NCBI GenBank assembly: GCA_020632995.1
Contig: JACKEN010000009.1
Span: 244,848-308,847, forward strand
Direction of reading: 5' to 3'
From: Deltaproteobacteria bacterium
GTDB lineage: Bacteria; Myxococcota; Kuafuiibacteriia; Kuafuiibacteriales; Kuafuiibacteriaceae
Length of the DNA stretch: 64,000 nt
In this document: in pieces, positions 1 through 11,383 of the stretch
Numbering within the stretch: the stretch's first letter is position 1
Layout: each line of letters starts with the position of its first letter
The notes under the pieces: generated by a model
The model's database searches: none
What the model was told of the DNA's origin: nothing
What the model saw: only the letters and a program-made list of their open reading frames with translations
Program-made: the position numbers and the translations under genes

Positions 1-171
1 GGGCGAGCCGTACATGAGGTGCTGCTTGAGCCCCTTGGGGCACGCGAAGCCGCCGGTGGCCACGTGCTGGGGGTCGGGGCGGGCGGCCACCACCCGGCCG
101 CCCTCCACGTCGACCTCCAGCCCGCACAGGGACTCGCAGATGCGACAGAAGGTGTGTCGGGTCTCGGTCAT
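1..171 (-). CDS. Molybdopterin oxidoreductase, N-terminal part (cut by window edge)
   Basis: The first 57 residues begin MTETRHTFCRICESLCG and continue to a Cys in ACPKG. This is the C-x2-C-x3-C ... C pattern of the [4Fe-4S] domain that opens formate dehydrogenase, nitrate reductase and related molybdopterin enzymes. The start ATG (171-169) overlaps the TGA of the upstream NifA-like gene as ATGA, so the two are probably translationally coupled. Only the N-terminus is present, so substrate and subfamily cannot be told. The absence of a twin-arginine signal suggests a cytoplasmic enzyme. Confidence 0.85.
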   Translation of the reverse strand, partial: MTETRHTFCRICESLCGLEVDVEGGRVVAARPDPQHVATGGFACPKGLKQHLMYGSP

Positions 172-1673
172 CGCTTGTACTTCCTCGGATCGATGTCGTG
201 CTTCTTCACCCTGAGGCCCATCTTGCGCTCGGTGAGCCCCATCGCCCGCGCCGCCTCGGCCATGTTGCCGCGCGCGGTCTTCAGCGCGTCCTGCAGCAGG
301 TCCCGCTCCACCGCGGCGAGGGTGGCCTCGAGGCCCCCCGACGCGGCGGTGCCGGTGGCCTCCGCGGTCTGCAAGGAGGGTGGCAGGTGGTGCCCGTGGA
401 TGACGCCGTCCTGCGTCAACAGCACCGCGCGCTCGATGCAGTTCTCGAGCTCCCGCACGTTCCCCGGCCAGTGGTAGGCCATCAGCATGTCGATGGCGGG
501 GGTGGAGAGGCGCGACACCGTCTTGCCGTTCTTTCGCGCGAGGCGCTCCACGAACGCGTCGGCCAGGAGCAGGATGTCGGTGCGCCGCTCCCTGAGCGGC
601 GGCACGTGGATCGGGAACACGTTGAGCCGGTAGTAGAGGTCCTGGCGGAACTTCCCCTCCGCCATCAGCGCCTCGAGATCGCGGTTCGTCGCCGCCACCA
701 CCCGCACGTCCGCCTTCAGGGTCTCGTGCCCGCCCACCCGCTGGAACTCCTTCTGCTGCAGGATGCGGAGCAGGGTGATCTGCGAGCTGGGCGAGAAGTC
801 CCCGATCTCGTCCAGGAAGATCGTGCCGCCGTGGGCCAGCTCGAAGCGGCCCCGGCGCTGGGCCACCGCCCCGGTGAAGGCGCCCGCCTCGTGCCCGAAC
901 AGCTCGCTCTCGAGCAAGCTCTCCGGCAACGCGGCGCAGTTCACCTTGACGAAGGGCTTGTCGGCCCGACGGCTGAGCTCGTGGATCGCGTCCGCCACCA
1001 GCTCCTTGCCCACCCCGCTCTCGCCCCGGATGAGCACGGTGGCGTCGCTCGGCGCCACCGTACGCACCGCGTCGAGCACCGCCTTCACCGCCTTGGAGCG
1101 CCCCACCAGCGCGGCGGGGTTCTTGCTCTGCTCGTAGCTCAGCTCCAGCTCGCGGCTGGCCTGCCGGAGCGCGGCCGCCTGGGCGATGATCGCCGCCACC
1201 ACCTGCAGGATGTCGGCCGCCTCCTCGAGGTCGGCCTCGTCGAGCACCCAGTCCACCCCGAGCGCCCCGAGCACGTCGTCGTGAAAGCGGATGGGCACCG
1301 AGAGGAACGCCGCCTCCCCCGCGCGCGCCGCGCCGGTGCGGTTCAACAGCTGCGCGTCGGCGATGCGCGGCACCACCGCCGGCTGCCCGGTGACCACCAC
1401 CTGCCCCGTGATCCCCTCGCCCAGCTGATAGCGCCCGCGGGCCTGCTCGGCGTCGGTGAGCCCGTACGCCGCCTCGATGCGGATCTCCTTGATGTCGCGC
1501 TGGAGCAGGGTCACCGTGCCGCGCACGATGCCGAGGTGCCGGGCCATCGCCCGGAGCACCGCGTCCAGGATGGCGTCCAGGCTCCCCTCACCGTCCACCA
1601 GGCGGCAGAGCTCGGTGAGCAGCGCGAGGAGGGCCCCGTCCGACGGGAGGGCCCGAGGTGCCGCGTCCACCAT
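168..1673 (-). CDS. NifA-like sigma-54-dependent transcriptional activator (GAF-AAA+-Fis HTH)
   Basis: A 501-residue enhancer-binding protein. An N-terminal GAF sensor spans about residues 28-165. A complete AAA+ domain spans about 190-425, with Walker A GESGVGKE and the sigma-54 contact loop ESELFGHEAGAFTGA, so it should be able to remodel sigma-54 RNA polymerase. The C-terminus is a Fis-type helix-turn-helix ending near MGLTERKMGLRVKKH, which resembles NifA-type regulators. No nif gene is visible, so nitrogen fixation is not implied. It is transcribed away from an ammonium transporter, with tandem palindromes between them, and overlaps the start of a molybdoenzyme gene downstream. Nitrogen or redox control of both neighbours is inference. 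Confidence 0.9.
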   Translation of the reverse strand: MVDAAPRALPSDGALLALLTELCRLVDGEGSLDAILDAVLRAMARHLGIVRGTVTLLQRDIKEIRIEAAYGLTDAEQARGRYQLGEGITGQVVVTGQPAVVPRIADAQLLNRTGAARAGEAAFLSVPIRFHDDVLGALGVDWVLDEADLEEAADILQVVAAIIAQAAALRQASRELELSYEQSKNPAALVGRSKAVKAVLDAVRTVAPSDATVLIRGESGVGKELVADAIHELSRRADKPFVKVNCAALPESLLESELFGHEAGAFTGAVAQRRGRFELAHGGTIFLDEIGDFSPSSQITLLRILQQKEFQRVGGHETLKADVRVVAATNRDLEALMAEGKFRQDLYYRLNVFPIHVPPLRERRTDILLLADAFVERLARKNGKTVSRLSTPAIDMLMAYHWPGNVRELENCIERAVLLTQDGVIHGHHLPPSLQTAEATGTAASGGLEATLAAVERDLLQDALKTARGNMAEAARAMGLTERKMGLRVKKHDIDPRKYKR

Positions 1674-1727
1674 CGCGTCACGCTCTCTTGAGCGACGCCG
1701 CCCGTCAATGTGCTGCAGCGCAAAATT

Positions 1728-1774
1728 CCTACGGAAACGTAGGTTGGCGCCTCATTTCCCGACGAAAACGTAGG
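1728..1774. promoter_or_regulatory. Tandem palindromic operator (candidate enhancer sites)
   Basis: Two near-identical 16-bp palindromes: CCTACGGAAACGTAGG at 1728-1743 and CCGACGAAAACGTAGG at 1759-1774. Starts are 31 bp apart, about three helical turns, which would place both on one DNA face. They lie in the divergent region between the NifA-like gene and amt, 30-95 bp upstream of a sigma-54-like promoter. This is the usual place for an enhancer-binding protein to bind. The sequence differs from the classical NifA site TGT-N10-ACA. Binding by the adjacent regulator is inferred. Confidence 0.6.
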
Positions 1775-1804
1775 ACTGGGACCCCGATCCCGGGTCTGCT
1801 GGCC

Positions 1805-1822
1805 TCGGCACGGCGGTTGCGA
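1805..1822 (+). promoter_or_regulatory. Sigma-54-like promoter upstream of amt
   Basis: The stretch GGCACGGCGGTTGC (1807-1820) matches the -24/-12 form GG-N10-GC, with the preferred CAC and TT. The expected start of transcription is about 1831, only a few bases before the chosen ATG at 1835. The Shine-Dalgarno-like GAAGGGGG at 1821-1828 would then fall outside the transcript. Either the message is nearly leaderless or this match is fortuitous. Confidence 0.45.
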
Positions 1823-1834
1823 AGGGGGTCGGGC

Positions 1835-3295
<1,461 letters not shown>

Positions 3296-3299
3296 CCAG

Positions 3300-3315
3300 G
3301 CTACGAAGATGTAGG
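3300..3315. promoter_or_regulatory. Third copy of the CTACG-N4-CGTAGG-like palindrome
   Basis: GCTACGAAGATGTAGG sits just after the amt stop codon. It matches the tandem palindromes at 1728-1774 at most arm positions, with mismatches at the first base and at the start of the right arm. It lies between two convergent gene ends, so it is not in an obvious promoter. It may be a remote operator or a chance match. Confidence 0.3.
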
Positions 3316-3488
3316 ATCGCCGCCAGGGGGTTGGCGACGGTCCTGCAGCCGTTCTCCCCCGCCGAGGCGTCGCGTCAGCGCGTCAAACTTTGCGGCGTCT
3401 CGGCGGGGGCGTTCATACTGGGGTCCCGGGCCGGCGGAGCCGTCCCACCCCTCGCCGCCGGCTACGGCCCGCCCCGCGCTCCGCTTGC

Positions 3489-4752
3489 TCACCTCACAAA
3501 CAGGCCCACCACCTCGCTGTGCTCGGTCTGCGGGTACAGGTCGAACAGTCCGCACCCGGGCCAGGCGCAGGCCGCCCTGCGCGAGGATCCCCGCGTCGCG
3601 CGCGAAGGTCGCGGGGTCGCAGCTCACGAAGATCAGCGCGCTGGCCTCGGCCGCCTGGATCGCCTTCAGCACCTTGGCGTTCGTCCCGGTGCGGGGCGGA
3701 TCCAGGAGCACCACCTCGGCCCGGCCGCCCTCGGCCACCCAGGACGTGAAGCCCTGCTCCACCCCGCTCAGGTGCACCCGCACGTTCTCGGGCGCCACCC
3801 GCCTTGCGAGGGCCACCGCGTCGCGAGCGCCCTCGAAGGCGTCCACCCGAGCCGCCCGCTTCGCGAGGACCCGGGTGAAGTTGCCGCTGCCCGAGTACAG
3901 GTCGACCGCCGACGCCGCGCCCTCGGGGCACAGCTCGGCCACGTAGCCCACCAGGGCCTGGTTCCCGCTCCGGCTCGCCTGGGCGAAGACCTGGGGCGAG
4001 GAGACCAGCGGGCCGTGCCCGTCGTCGCCCTCGGTCACCGCGTCGTTGCCGAACAACAGGGGCACCCCGGCCGCCCGGGCCGCGGTGCGCGCGCCCTTGG
4101 TGAGGCCCTCGGGGAAGTCCGCGAGCACCGAGGCGCCGTCGAACACCAGGCTGATCTCGTCCTCGCGGCGACCCTCCCGCCGCATCGGACCGCGCATCTC
4201 CATCGCGGGCCGGAGCGCGGTCAACACCTCTTGCAGCTCGGGCGCGAGCACCGGGCAGCGCTGGATGTCGACCACGTGCTTCGAGCGCCGGGCCCGAAAG
4301 CCGAGGCGCCCGTCGAGGGCGCGCACCAGGCGGGCGCGGGTGCGGTAGCCGTAGGGCGCGCCGCTCCAGGGGGCGTCGAACGTGGTCTCGGACAGGTCGA
4401 GGCCCCCGATGCGGGGAGGCGCCTCCCGGAGCGCGACGTCCTTGCTCGCCACCTGCTCGCCGTAGGCCACGTGCTGCAGGGTGCAGCCGCCGCACTGCGC
4501 ATAGTGCGCGCAAGGTGGGTTGACGCGGCTCGGCCCCGGCTCGAGGACCTTCACCACCTCGGCCCGCACGAAGCTCTTGTTGTCCTTGGTGAGCCGGGCC
4601 TCGACCCGCTCACTCGGGGCGGCCCCGCTCACGAAGACCACCCTGCCGTCGGGGTGGCGCGCCACCGCGTCGCCGCCCGAGGCCAGGTGCGGCTCGGTCG
4701 TGAGCTGCAACGTGGCTTGCGCGCGGCCCGCTTGCGCAGGCTTTCTTGTCAT
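3489..4752 (-). CDS. rlmD: TRAM-domain 23S rRNA (uracil-C5)-methyltransferase, RlmD/RumA-like
   Basis: A TrmA-family SAM methyltransferase of about 420 residues. An N-terminal TRAM-like region is followed by the [4Fe-4S] cluster motif CAHYAQCGGC near residue 82. The SAM-binding DLYSGSGNFT, then DPPRTG and the catalytic loop SCDPATFARD, lie in the C-terminal half. Members methylate U747 or U1939 of 23S rRNA. The frame breaks once near 3546-3549 by an apparent +1 base. In the shifted frame the expected ending FDLYPQTEHSEVVGLFVR is followed by TGA at 3491-3489. Reading straight through would replace this conserved end with an unrelated tail to 3301. A sequencing error is more likely than a true mutation. 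Confidence 0.85.
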
Positions 4753-4777
4753 TCCGTCGCCCTGCTTCCTGGCTTCT

Positions 4778-5116
4778 CTAGCCCGGCCCGTAGGCCTTCA
4801 CCATGTCCTCGAGCTTCTTCTTCACCTCATCGGTGAAGTCGACGAACTCGATCCCCATGCCCGGGGGATGCTGCTCCCGGTCCTTCAAGGTGGAGACCCA
4901 CTTCACCACGCCGTCGAGCGCGAAGGGTGCATCCCCGTCGGGAAGAGTAAGTCGTAGACGCACCCGCTCGCCCACGTCCAGCGGAAGCGATGTGCGGATG
5001 AAGATGCCGCCCTGGGAGATGTTTCGGGTGTAGTCGGTGATGAAGCTCCCCACGGTCCGATAGTCGACCTTCACGTCCGCGGGCAGGCGGGGGCTCTTGC
5101 GGTTCTCCGAGGACAC
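4778..5116 (-). CDS. PilZ-domain protein (possible c-di-GMP receptor)
   Basis: A 112-residue single-domain protein. It carries the two PilZ ligand motifs: RKSPR at residues 6-10 (RxxxR-like) and NISQGGIFI near residues 32-40 ((D/N)xSxxG). It matches the short stand-alone PilZ proteins common in myxobacteria. If functional it would bind cyclic di-GMP and act on motility or envelope functions through a partner protein. It lies 25 bp upstream of the rRNA methyltransferase gene on the same strand, but no functional link is obvious. Confidence 0.88.
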   Translation of the reverse strand: MSSENRKSPRLPADVKVDYRTVGSFITDYTRNISQGGIFIRTSLPLDVGERVRLRLTLPDGDAPFALDGVVKWVSTLKDREQHPPGMGIEFVDFTDEVKKKLEDMVKAYGPG

Positions 5117-5232
5117 GGGGAAAGACTACCCCAGCGGGCGCCCGGCGCAAGGGCCGAGGGGGCCCACGCGGGCGGTACGGGCGGTCCCCGGGGTGCATTG
5201 ACGCACCTTTCTGCCCCGGGTAGAGCCCCGGC

Positions 5233-5931
5233 ATGGACAAGGTCTTCCCGAGCGCTGCCGCCGCCATCGAGGACATCCCTGACGGCGCCACCATCATGTC
5301 TGGGGGGTTCGGCCTCTGCGGGAACCCCGAGAACCTGATCCAGGCCCTGCACGACAAGGGGGTCAAGGATCTCACGGTGATCTCCAACAACTGCGGCACG
5401 GATGAGTACGGCCTGGGTATCCTCCTCAAGACCCGCCAGATCCGGAAGATGATCTCCAGCTACGTGGGGGAGAACAAGAACTTCGAGCGCCAGTTCCTCA
5501 GCGGCGAGCTCGAGGTGGAGCTGTCGCCCCAGGGCACCCTGGCCGAGCGGATCCGGGCCGGCGGGGCGGGGATCGGGGGCTTCTTCACCCCGACCGGCTT
5601 CGGCACCCAGGCGGCCGAGGGCAAGGAGACCCGCGAGATCGACGGCAAGATGTACGTCTTCGAGAAGCCGCTCGTGGCCGACTACACCATCGTCCGCGCG
5701 TACAAGGCGGATCGGTGGGGCAACCTGATCTTCAGGAAGACGGCGCGGAACTTCTCTCCCATGATGGCGATGGCCGGTCGCATCACCATCGCGGAGGCCG
5801 AGCACATCGTGGATCTCGGCGAGCTGGATCCCGATGAGATCCACGTCCCCGGCGTCTTCGTGCAGCGCGTGGTCCAGGGCAAGGGCTACGCGAAGTGGAT
5901 CGAGCAGCGCACCGTGCGCCCGCGCCCCTAG
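5233..5931 (+). CDS. scoA: 3-oxoacid CoA-transferase, subunit A
   Basis: A 232-residue family I CoA-transferase alpha subunit, with GATIMSGGFGLCGNPENLI near residues 19-37. This family moves CoA from succinyl-CoA or acetyl-CoA onto acetoacetate or similar 3-oxoacids. The full-length ORF starts at ATG 5233 shortly after a GGTAGAG-like stretch. The beta subunit follows 11 bp downstream, so the two should be co-expressed as an alpha2beta2 enzyme. Which oxoacid is used cannot be read from the sequence. Confidence 0.92.
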   Translation: MDKVFPSAAAAIEDIPDGATIMSGGFGLCGNPENLIQALHDKGVKDLTVISNNCGTDEYGLGILLKTRQIRKMISSYVGENKNFERQFLSGELEVELSPQGTLAERIRAGGAGIGGFFTPTGFGTQAAEGKETREIDGKMYVFEKPLVADYTIVRAYKADRWGNLIFRKTARNFSPMMAMAGRITIAEAEHIVDLGELDPDEIHVPGVFVQRVVQGKGYAKWIEQRTVRPRP

Positions 5932-5942
5932 GAGTTGAGACG

Positions 5943-6605
<663 letters not shown>

Positions 6606-6619
6606 GTCGGATACGTGTT

Positions 6620-6979
6620 ATGACTGCCCCGATGGCGCCCAGCCCGACCAAGGCCCTGGTGTTGAGCCTGTACAAGGATGGCTTCGCCGGGGATCCGCGC
6701 GGTCTGAACCGCTACTTCGCCCCCAACTTCAAGGACCACTCCTTCTTCGGGGACCTGAAGGGGCTGAAGGTCGCCTTGCAGGCCTTCCGCACCGCCTACC
6801 CCAACGTGCAGTGGCGGGTGGAGCAGCTCGTGGCCGAGGGCGACAAGGTGGCGGTGCATGTGACGGTGATCATCCGTGGCCACACCGGCACCACCCGCAC
6901 CATCGGGTCCACGTCGATCTACCGTGTCGTCCAAGGGAAGATCGTGGAGCACTGGGGCCACGGCGAGCCCCTGTTCTGA
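6620..6979 (+). CDS. NTF2-like / SnoaL-like small protein
   Basis: A 119-residue protein of the SnoaL/NTF2 fold. It begins MTAPMAPSPTKALVLSLYKD, has YFAPNFKDHSFFGDLKG in the middle, and ends with TSIYRVVQGKIVEHWGHGEP, the typical final strand of this fold. Such proteins are small cyclases, isomerases or ligand-binding proteins and cannot be assigned without structure. An alternative ATG lies at 6632. It sits 14 bp after scoB and is probably in the same transcript. Confidence 0.75.
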   Translation: MTAPMAPSPTKALVLSLYKDGFAGDPRGLNRYFAPNFKDHSFFGDLKGLKVALQAFRTAYPNVQWRVEQLVAEGDKVAVHVTVIIRGHTGTTRTIGSTSIYRVVQGKIVEHWGHGEPLF

Positions 6980-7193
6980 CCACAGGTGCGGCCGGCCTGC
7001 GCACCCCCGCATATCGGGACTTTCCTCTGCGCAAAATCCCCTATCACCCGTGCGGTGGTGTTCCGCCGATCCGAAGTGCAGTAGTTCTGACCATCACACG
7101 CCGTGTCGACCTTCACGGAACCCCGCCCCTGCTCCTCCGAGGACGGGGAGCTGCACGGAGCGCGGCCCCGCGCCGCCCAGATCCGTAGGCGGA

Positions 7194-8872
7194 TTGGTCG
7201 TCTTCACCCTGTTGAGCCTGGCCTCGGCCTGCACCGGTGGTGGACGCTGACCAGTACCGCGTGGACGCTGGGCGCTCCGCGCCTGATGTTGGCAACCTCG
7301 CTTGACGCCGGACCGCCGGATGCAGGTCAGGTTGACACAGACGCGGGCCAGGAGGACGCGGGGCACGAAGACGGTGGTGGAGGCGACGCGGCCATCGACA
7401 GGGGGGGTGCCGAGGACGCGGGAACTCCGACACCGGGGCCACGGACACCGGGGCCTCGGACGCCAGGGCCTCGGACGGCGGGCCCACGGACGGAAGCGCC
7501 CCCGACTCCGGCACCCTGATCCCATGGCGCCCACCACGCCGCCCCCAGGGCCTCCTGGAGGGCTGGGGAGCAGCCCTATCCAGGTCCCGGCCCGAGCCGT
7601 CCCGGTGATGATCAGCCGAGGGCTCCGGCCCGACGCGGTGGTGTCCGTGCAAGGAACCAACCCCGCGTCAGCGTAGTCGAGCAGCAGCTCGGCGCGGATG
7701 GCCGGTGGCTCGCCCTCGAGAATTGGGTGTGCCAGGTCGCGGTCGATCCGAACCCGCCGCAGGCGCCACCGCGACCGAGACCCTGCTCGTGACACCAGGC
7801 AGACGGGCGGGCAGGCCCAGGCCGAGCTCGTGGTGGTCGGCCTCGACGAGCTCGAGGCGGCGAGCGGCACCGTCGACGTGCCGTCCGTCGCCCGGCCTGC
7901 CGGCATGCGCGGTGGCTGGCGGCGCGCGCCTCACCTTCGGCGGAGCTGGCGCGGTGCGACTCGCCACCGAGTCCATTCAGGTGGACGGGACGATCGACGT
8001 GAGCAGCGGCGTCGGCACCGCGTGGCCCGGGGCTGCGCTGGGGGCAGGCGGGGAAGCAACGGCCTTGCGGAGCCCAGGGCGGGGCGGGCGGGAAGCACCG
8101 CAGTGGTGCTCGGCAACGGCGACGGGGTGGCGGAGGCGGGAACCAAACCGCGGCACCGCGGGAGTGGCGCGGACCCGCCGGCCTGGGGCGCGGCGCAAGC
8201 GGCCCTGGACTTCCCCATCGACGCCCATGCGGGCGGCGGCGGTCAGCGGCGGCGGCAACAGCCAGCTCGGCGGTGGTGGCGGCGGCGCGATCCTCCTGGC
8301 GGCGGAGGCCTCGGTGCGCGTCGACGGTGAGGTGCTTGCGGTTGGGGACCGGCCAGACCGGGGGCGGCCTCTGCTCCACCATCGGCAGCGCCGGTAGCGG
8401 CGGCTGCGGCGCCAGGCGCCATCATCGTCCGGCGCCCACCGTCCAGGGACCGGGGTCCCCGATGTCCGCGGCGGAGCAGGCGGGCCTGCCGCAGCGGCAG
8501 GGTGCTCCTGACACGACGGCGGCGCCGGAGGTGATGGCTTCTATCGCCTCGACGGGCTGGCCCGCGCTCGCAACCGGAGCCCCCCGGCCGGCGGGTCGAC
8601 GCCGGGACCGGTGTGGGCGGCCGACGCCCCGGTCATCGTGCGTGGGGACCCGCCGCCTTCTCAGGCGCCTGACGAGCGTCAGCCCTACGGCCTCACCGTG
8701 GACAGCACTGCGCCCAGGCGGCGCACAACCGACGGCCGGCAACGACGGCCGGGGTTCGGCGCAAGTAGACCTGCAGACACCCGGCATCTCGCAGGTCTGC
8801 TTGCTGCAGGGTCCGGCTCGGGCCTCGAGGAGGAGCGGCATTGTCTGGGTCCGTCGCGGCCCGCCCCTGAGC
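7194..8872 (+). pseudogene. Gly-rich surface lipoprotein, broken by many frame changes
   Basis: No single frame is long, but pieces in successive frames form one recognisable protein. A lipoprotein signal, LVVFTLLSLASACTGGG, starts near TTG 7194. An Asp/Ala/Gly linker follows (DAGPPDAGQVDTDAGQEDAG). Then come Gly-rich strands such as FGGAGAVRLATESIQVDGTIDV and GGGGAILLAAEASVRVDGE, and an end resembling VDLQTPGISQVCLLQ. This matches large Gly-rich myxobacterial lipoproteins thought to be exposed on the outer membrane. At least six frame changes are needed. Start and end are approximate. Whether this is decay or poor assembly of repetitive DNA cannot be decided here. Confidence 0.5.
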
Positions 8873-8879
8873 GCGCCCG

Positions 8880-9718
8880 CCTCGCCCCGCCTGGCGGCAG
8901 AGGCGGCGCTGCCCGACAGGTGGGGGGTGGTGGTCCAGCTCGGTGAACGTCCTGAGCCACCGCGCCGAGGCGCTGTCCCGGCGGTGGCCCTCGCGGTGGA
9001 CGACGAGCACGGCGTCGACACCATCGGGGGCGAGGCGGCCGCAGGCGGCTCCCCCGGAGGGTGTCCCCGAGGACTGCCTGGCCCGCCCCGCCTGCCTGGA
9101 GGATCTGGGGGCGCGCCTATCGAGCCGAGAGCTCCTGATGCGCAGGTTGGTGTCGCGGCGATGACACCCAGCTCGACGTCACCTGGTCGACCTGCCGACA
9201 CCCAGCAGGCCGCGCCGCGAACCAGGGGTGTCGTTCCTGTCCCGACCCCGAGGCGATGCAGGCTGCCTTGCGTGAGGCCGCGCCAGGCTCCTCCTGCGGC
9301 CGGTGGACGAGGCCCCGAGGGCGGCCTAGAGCCCCCACCACCTGGAGCTGGAGGCCCCGGCGCCGAAGCCCACCGCGCCATCGCCGCCATCGGCATCACC
9401 GCCGCCGGGAGCCTGACGGCCACCGACGTCGCCTGACCTCCGCGCCGGTGCCCGTCGCGGTGTGGGTCCTGGCGGCGTCTCGCCGCCGCCCTGCTCACCG
9501 GCGCAGGCCTCGGCGTCGCCGCGCTGAACGAGAAGGCGGGGCTGGACGCGGACGGCTGTCGCAACACGAATTGCGGTTCCCAGCGAGTGGACGGGCTCGC
9601 CCGCACCGCCAGGGGGGGCGCGCCGACATCGCTCTTCTGGGCCGCCGCGCATCCAGTGATGGCGGCGGCGCTGGTGGTCGCCTGGCGGCGGACGACGACG
9701 TTGGCTGGGCCCGACGGT
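8880..9718 (+). pseudogene. Membrane protein of a kinase-linked myxobacterial family, broken by frame changes
   Basis: Successive frames give EHGVDTIGGEAAAGG, PEDCLARPACLEDLGARLSS, SDPEAMQAALREAA and a Pro/Ala-rich linker. The C-terminal hydrophobic segment is AAALLTGAGLGVAALNEKAG, followed by a second one, VMAAALVVAWRR. The order is soluble domain, Pro-rich linker and two transmembrane helices. It resembles hypothetical proteins often found beside Ser/Thr kinase genes in myxobacteria, as here. Several single-base changes interrupt it. Boundaries are approximate and the function is unknown. Confidence 0.4.
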
Positions 9719-9890
9719 AGAGTCAGGCCGCGCCGCCCGGAGGGCGGGGCCTGGCTCTGGTGTCGGAGGTCGGCTCTGAGCCCCCGCCCCCAACCTCGAC
9801 CAGGGCGGGCATGGTGCCCGACCTGCCGTGCGGTGTATCGCGCGCCGCCCCCCGCCGCCCGCGGGACGGTGCCCCCTTCAACCGGAGGGC

Positions 9891-11372
9891 GTGATCCGCT
9901 GGCGGGTCACCTCCTGGCCGGGCCGCTACCTCGTCCACCGCTTCCTCGGTGAGGGCGCGATGGGGCGCGTCTACGAGGCCCGGCACCCCGACTGGACCGG
10001 CGCTTCGCGCTGAAGATCATGCGTCCGGCGACCTCGCCAACCAGGGAGGTCATGCGGGCCCGCTTCGCGCGTGAGGCGCGCGCGCGGCCAGCCGCCTGAG
10101 CCACGAGAACGTGGTGGGCGTGTTGGACTACGGGGAGGCCGAGGGCGGCTTGCCGTTCCCTCGTGATGGACTACCTCGAGGGCCGGACGCTGGGCCAGGC
10201 CTTGGCGGCGGAGGGGCCATGGCCCGTAGCGTGCGGTGGAGGCGCGCTCGTGGCCTGCTGGCCAGGTTGCAGCACGCGCACGAGCGCGATCTGGCGCACC
10301 GCGACCCAAGCCCGACAACGTGATGTTGGTACCCTCGGCGCGGGCGAGATCCACCCGAAGGTGTTGGACTTCGGGATCGCGGTGTTGCTCGACGCCCTGG
10401 AGCGAGGCGCGGATCACCCGCACCGGTCACATCGTGGGGACCCGGCCTACATGGCGCCCGAGCAGGCCTTCGGGGACGCGGAGCCCCCTGGTGGATCTCT
10501 CATGCCGTGGGCGCAGTGCTCTTCACCGCCCTCACCGGCAGCGCGCCCTTCGTCGGAGACGCGACCTGAGGTCCTGCTCCGCAAGATGACCCAGGAGGCG
10601 CCGACCTCCCGGACAGCCCCACGCAGTCGCCGCCTCGGCAGGCAGCGCGCCTCCCGCGCTGGTGGAGCGCCTGCTCGCCCGGGATGCGGGGCGGCGGCCC
10701 GCCTCGGCCGCGGAGGCTCTCGCGCTCCTGACGCCCCGGCGCCGATCGCGCAGGTCCTCGAGCCCAGGCCCCTCGAACTGCCGCAGCCTCGCCGGTGGCG
10801 GCGGATCGCCGCCGTCCCCCCTGCTCCCTGGCGGCGGTTGGTCGCGGCGAGCTGGCTCCAGGAGCCAGGGTCCCAGCGGGCAGACGCCGGCAAGCTCGTC
10901 GACCTGCCACCTCCGATCGAGCGTGCGCCGCCACCGACGGACGCCCCGCCTGCGCGCCAGGGAGCCACCCGCGCGCCTGGAGGCGGCGACACAGGCCCCG
11001 CAGCCGAGCTGAGGTCGAAGCGGGCGGGCCGCTCGCCTGCGCGCCCCTGCCGCTGACCGCGGCGCTGGCGCCACGGCGCGCGGACCGGGTAGACCCTGCA
11101 CCGGCGACGATTGCTCGCTGGCCCGCTTCACCGAGGCCTACAAGCGGGTGGGGAAGAAGCTGGCCGCGATGCCTCCTGAGCTGGCCGCGCCGCTGCTGGG
11201 CTCGCTACCTGAAGATCACCTTCGCGGACGCCCTGCGCGTCGAGTCGGTGCGGCAGGACGCCAGCGTCGGAGTTGACGCGGATCGAGGAGGCGTTGGGCT
11301 CACCGCGACCAGGGTGCACCCTGCGCGCACCCGCCGAAGGTCCGCTTTGCCGAGCGCGGGACCGGTTGCTAA
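9891..11372 (+). pseudogene. Pkn-type Ser/Thr protein kinase, broken by frame changes
   Basis: GTG 9891, preceded by GGAGG, opens a clear Hanks-type kinase. Visible pieces are the P-loop LGEGAMGRVYEARHP, LKIMRPAT (catalytic Lys), LSHENVVGVLDYGEAEGG, HAHERDLAHRD with KPDNVML (catalytic loop), KVLDFGIAV (DFG) and PAYMAPEQAFGDAE (activation/APE). They lie in at least three alternating frames. A Pro/Ala-rich linker and a C-terminal segment CSLARFTEAYKRVGKKLAAM follow, with a probable stop TAA at 11370-11372. All core kinase motifs survive, so it may be intact in the organism with errors in this sequence. Confidence 0.6.
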
Positions 11373-11383
11373 CCTCCCGCCGC

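Noticed and set aside
198..1691. Long plus-strand ORF (497 residues) opposite the NifA-like gene
   Set aside because: It is a GC-rich shadow of a gene with clear motifs; its translation is His/Arg/Pro-rich and has no domain.
3431..3461. Hairpin CCGGCGG / CCGCCGG between the convergent amt and methyltransferase genes
   Set aside because: Long 17-base loop and no T run; ordinary for this base composition, so not called as a terminator.
7322..7519. TPGPRT repeat in a plus-strand frame as a real repeat protein
   Set aside because: It is the shifted frame of an Asp/Gly/Ala linker (TGATDTGASD) of a lipoprotein; a frame error explains it.
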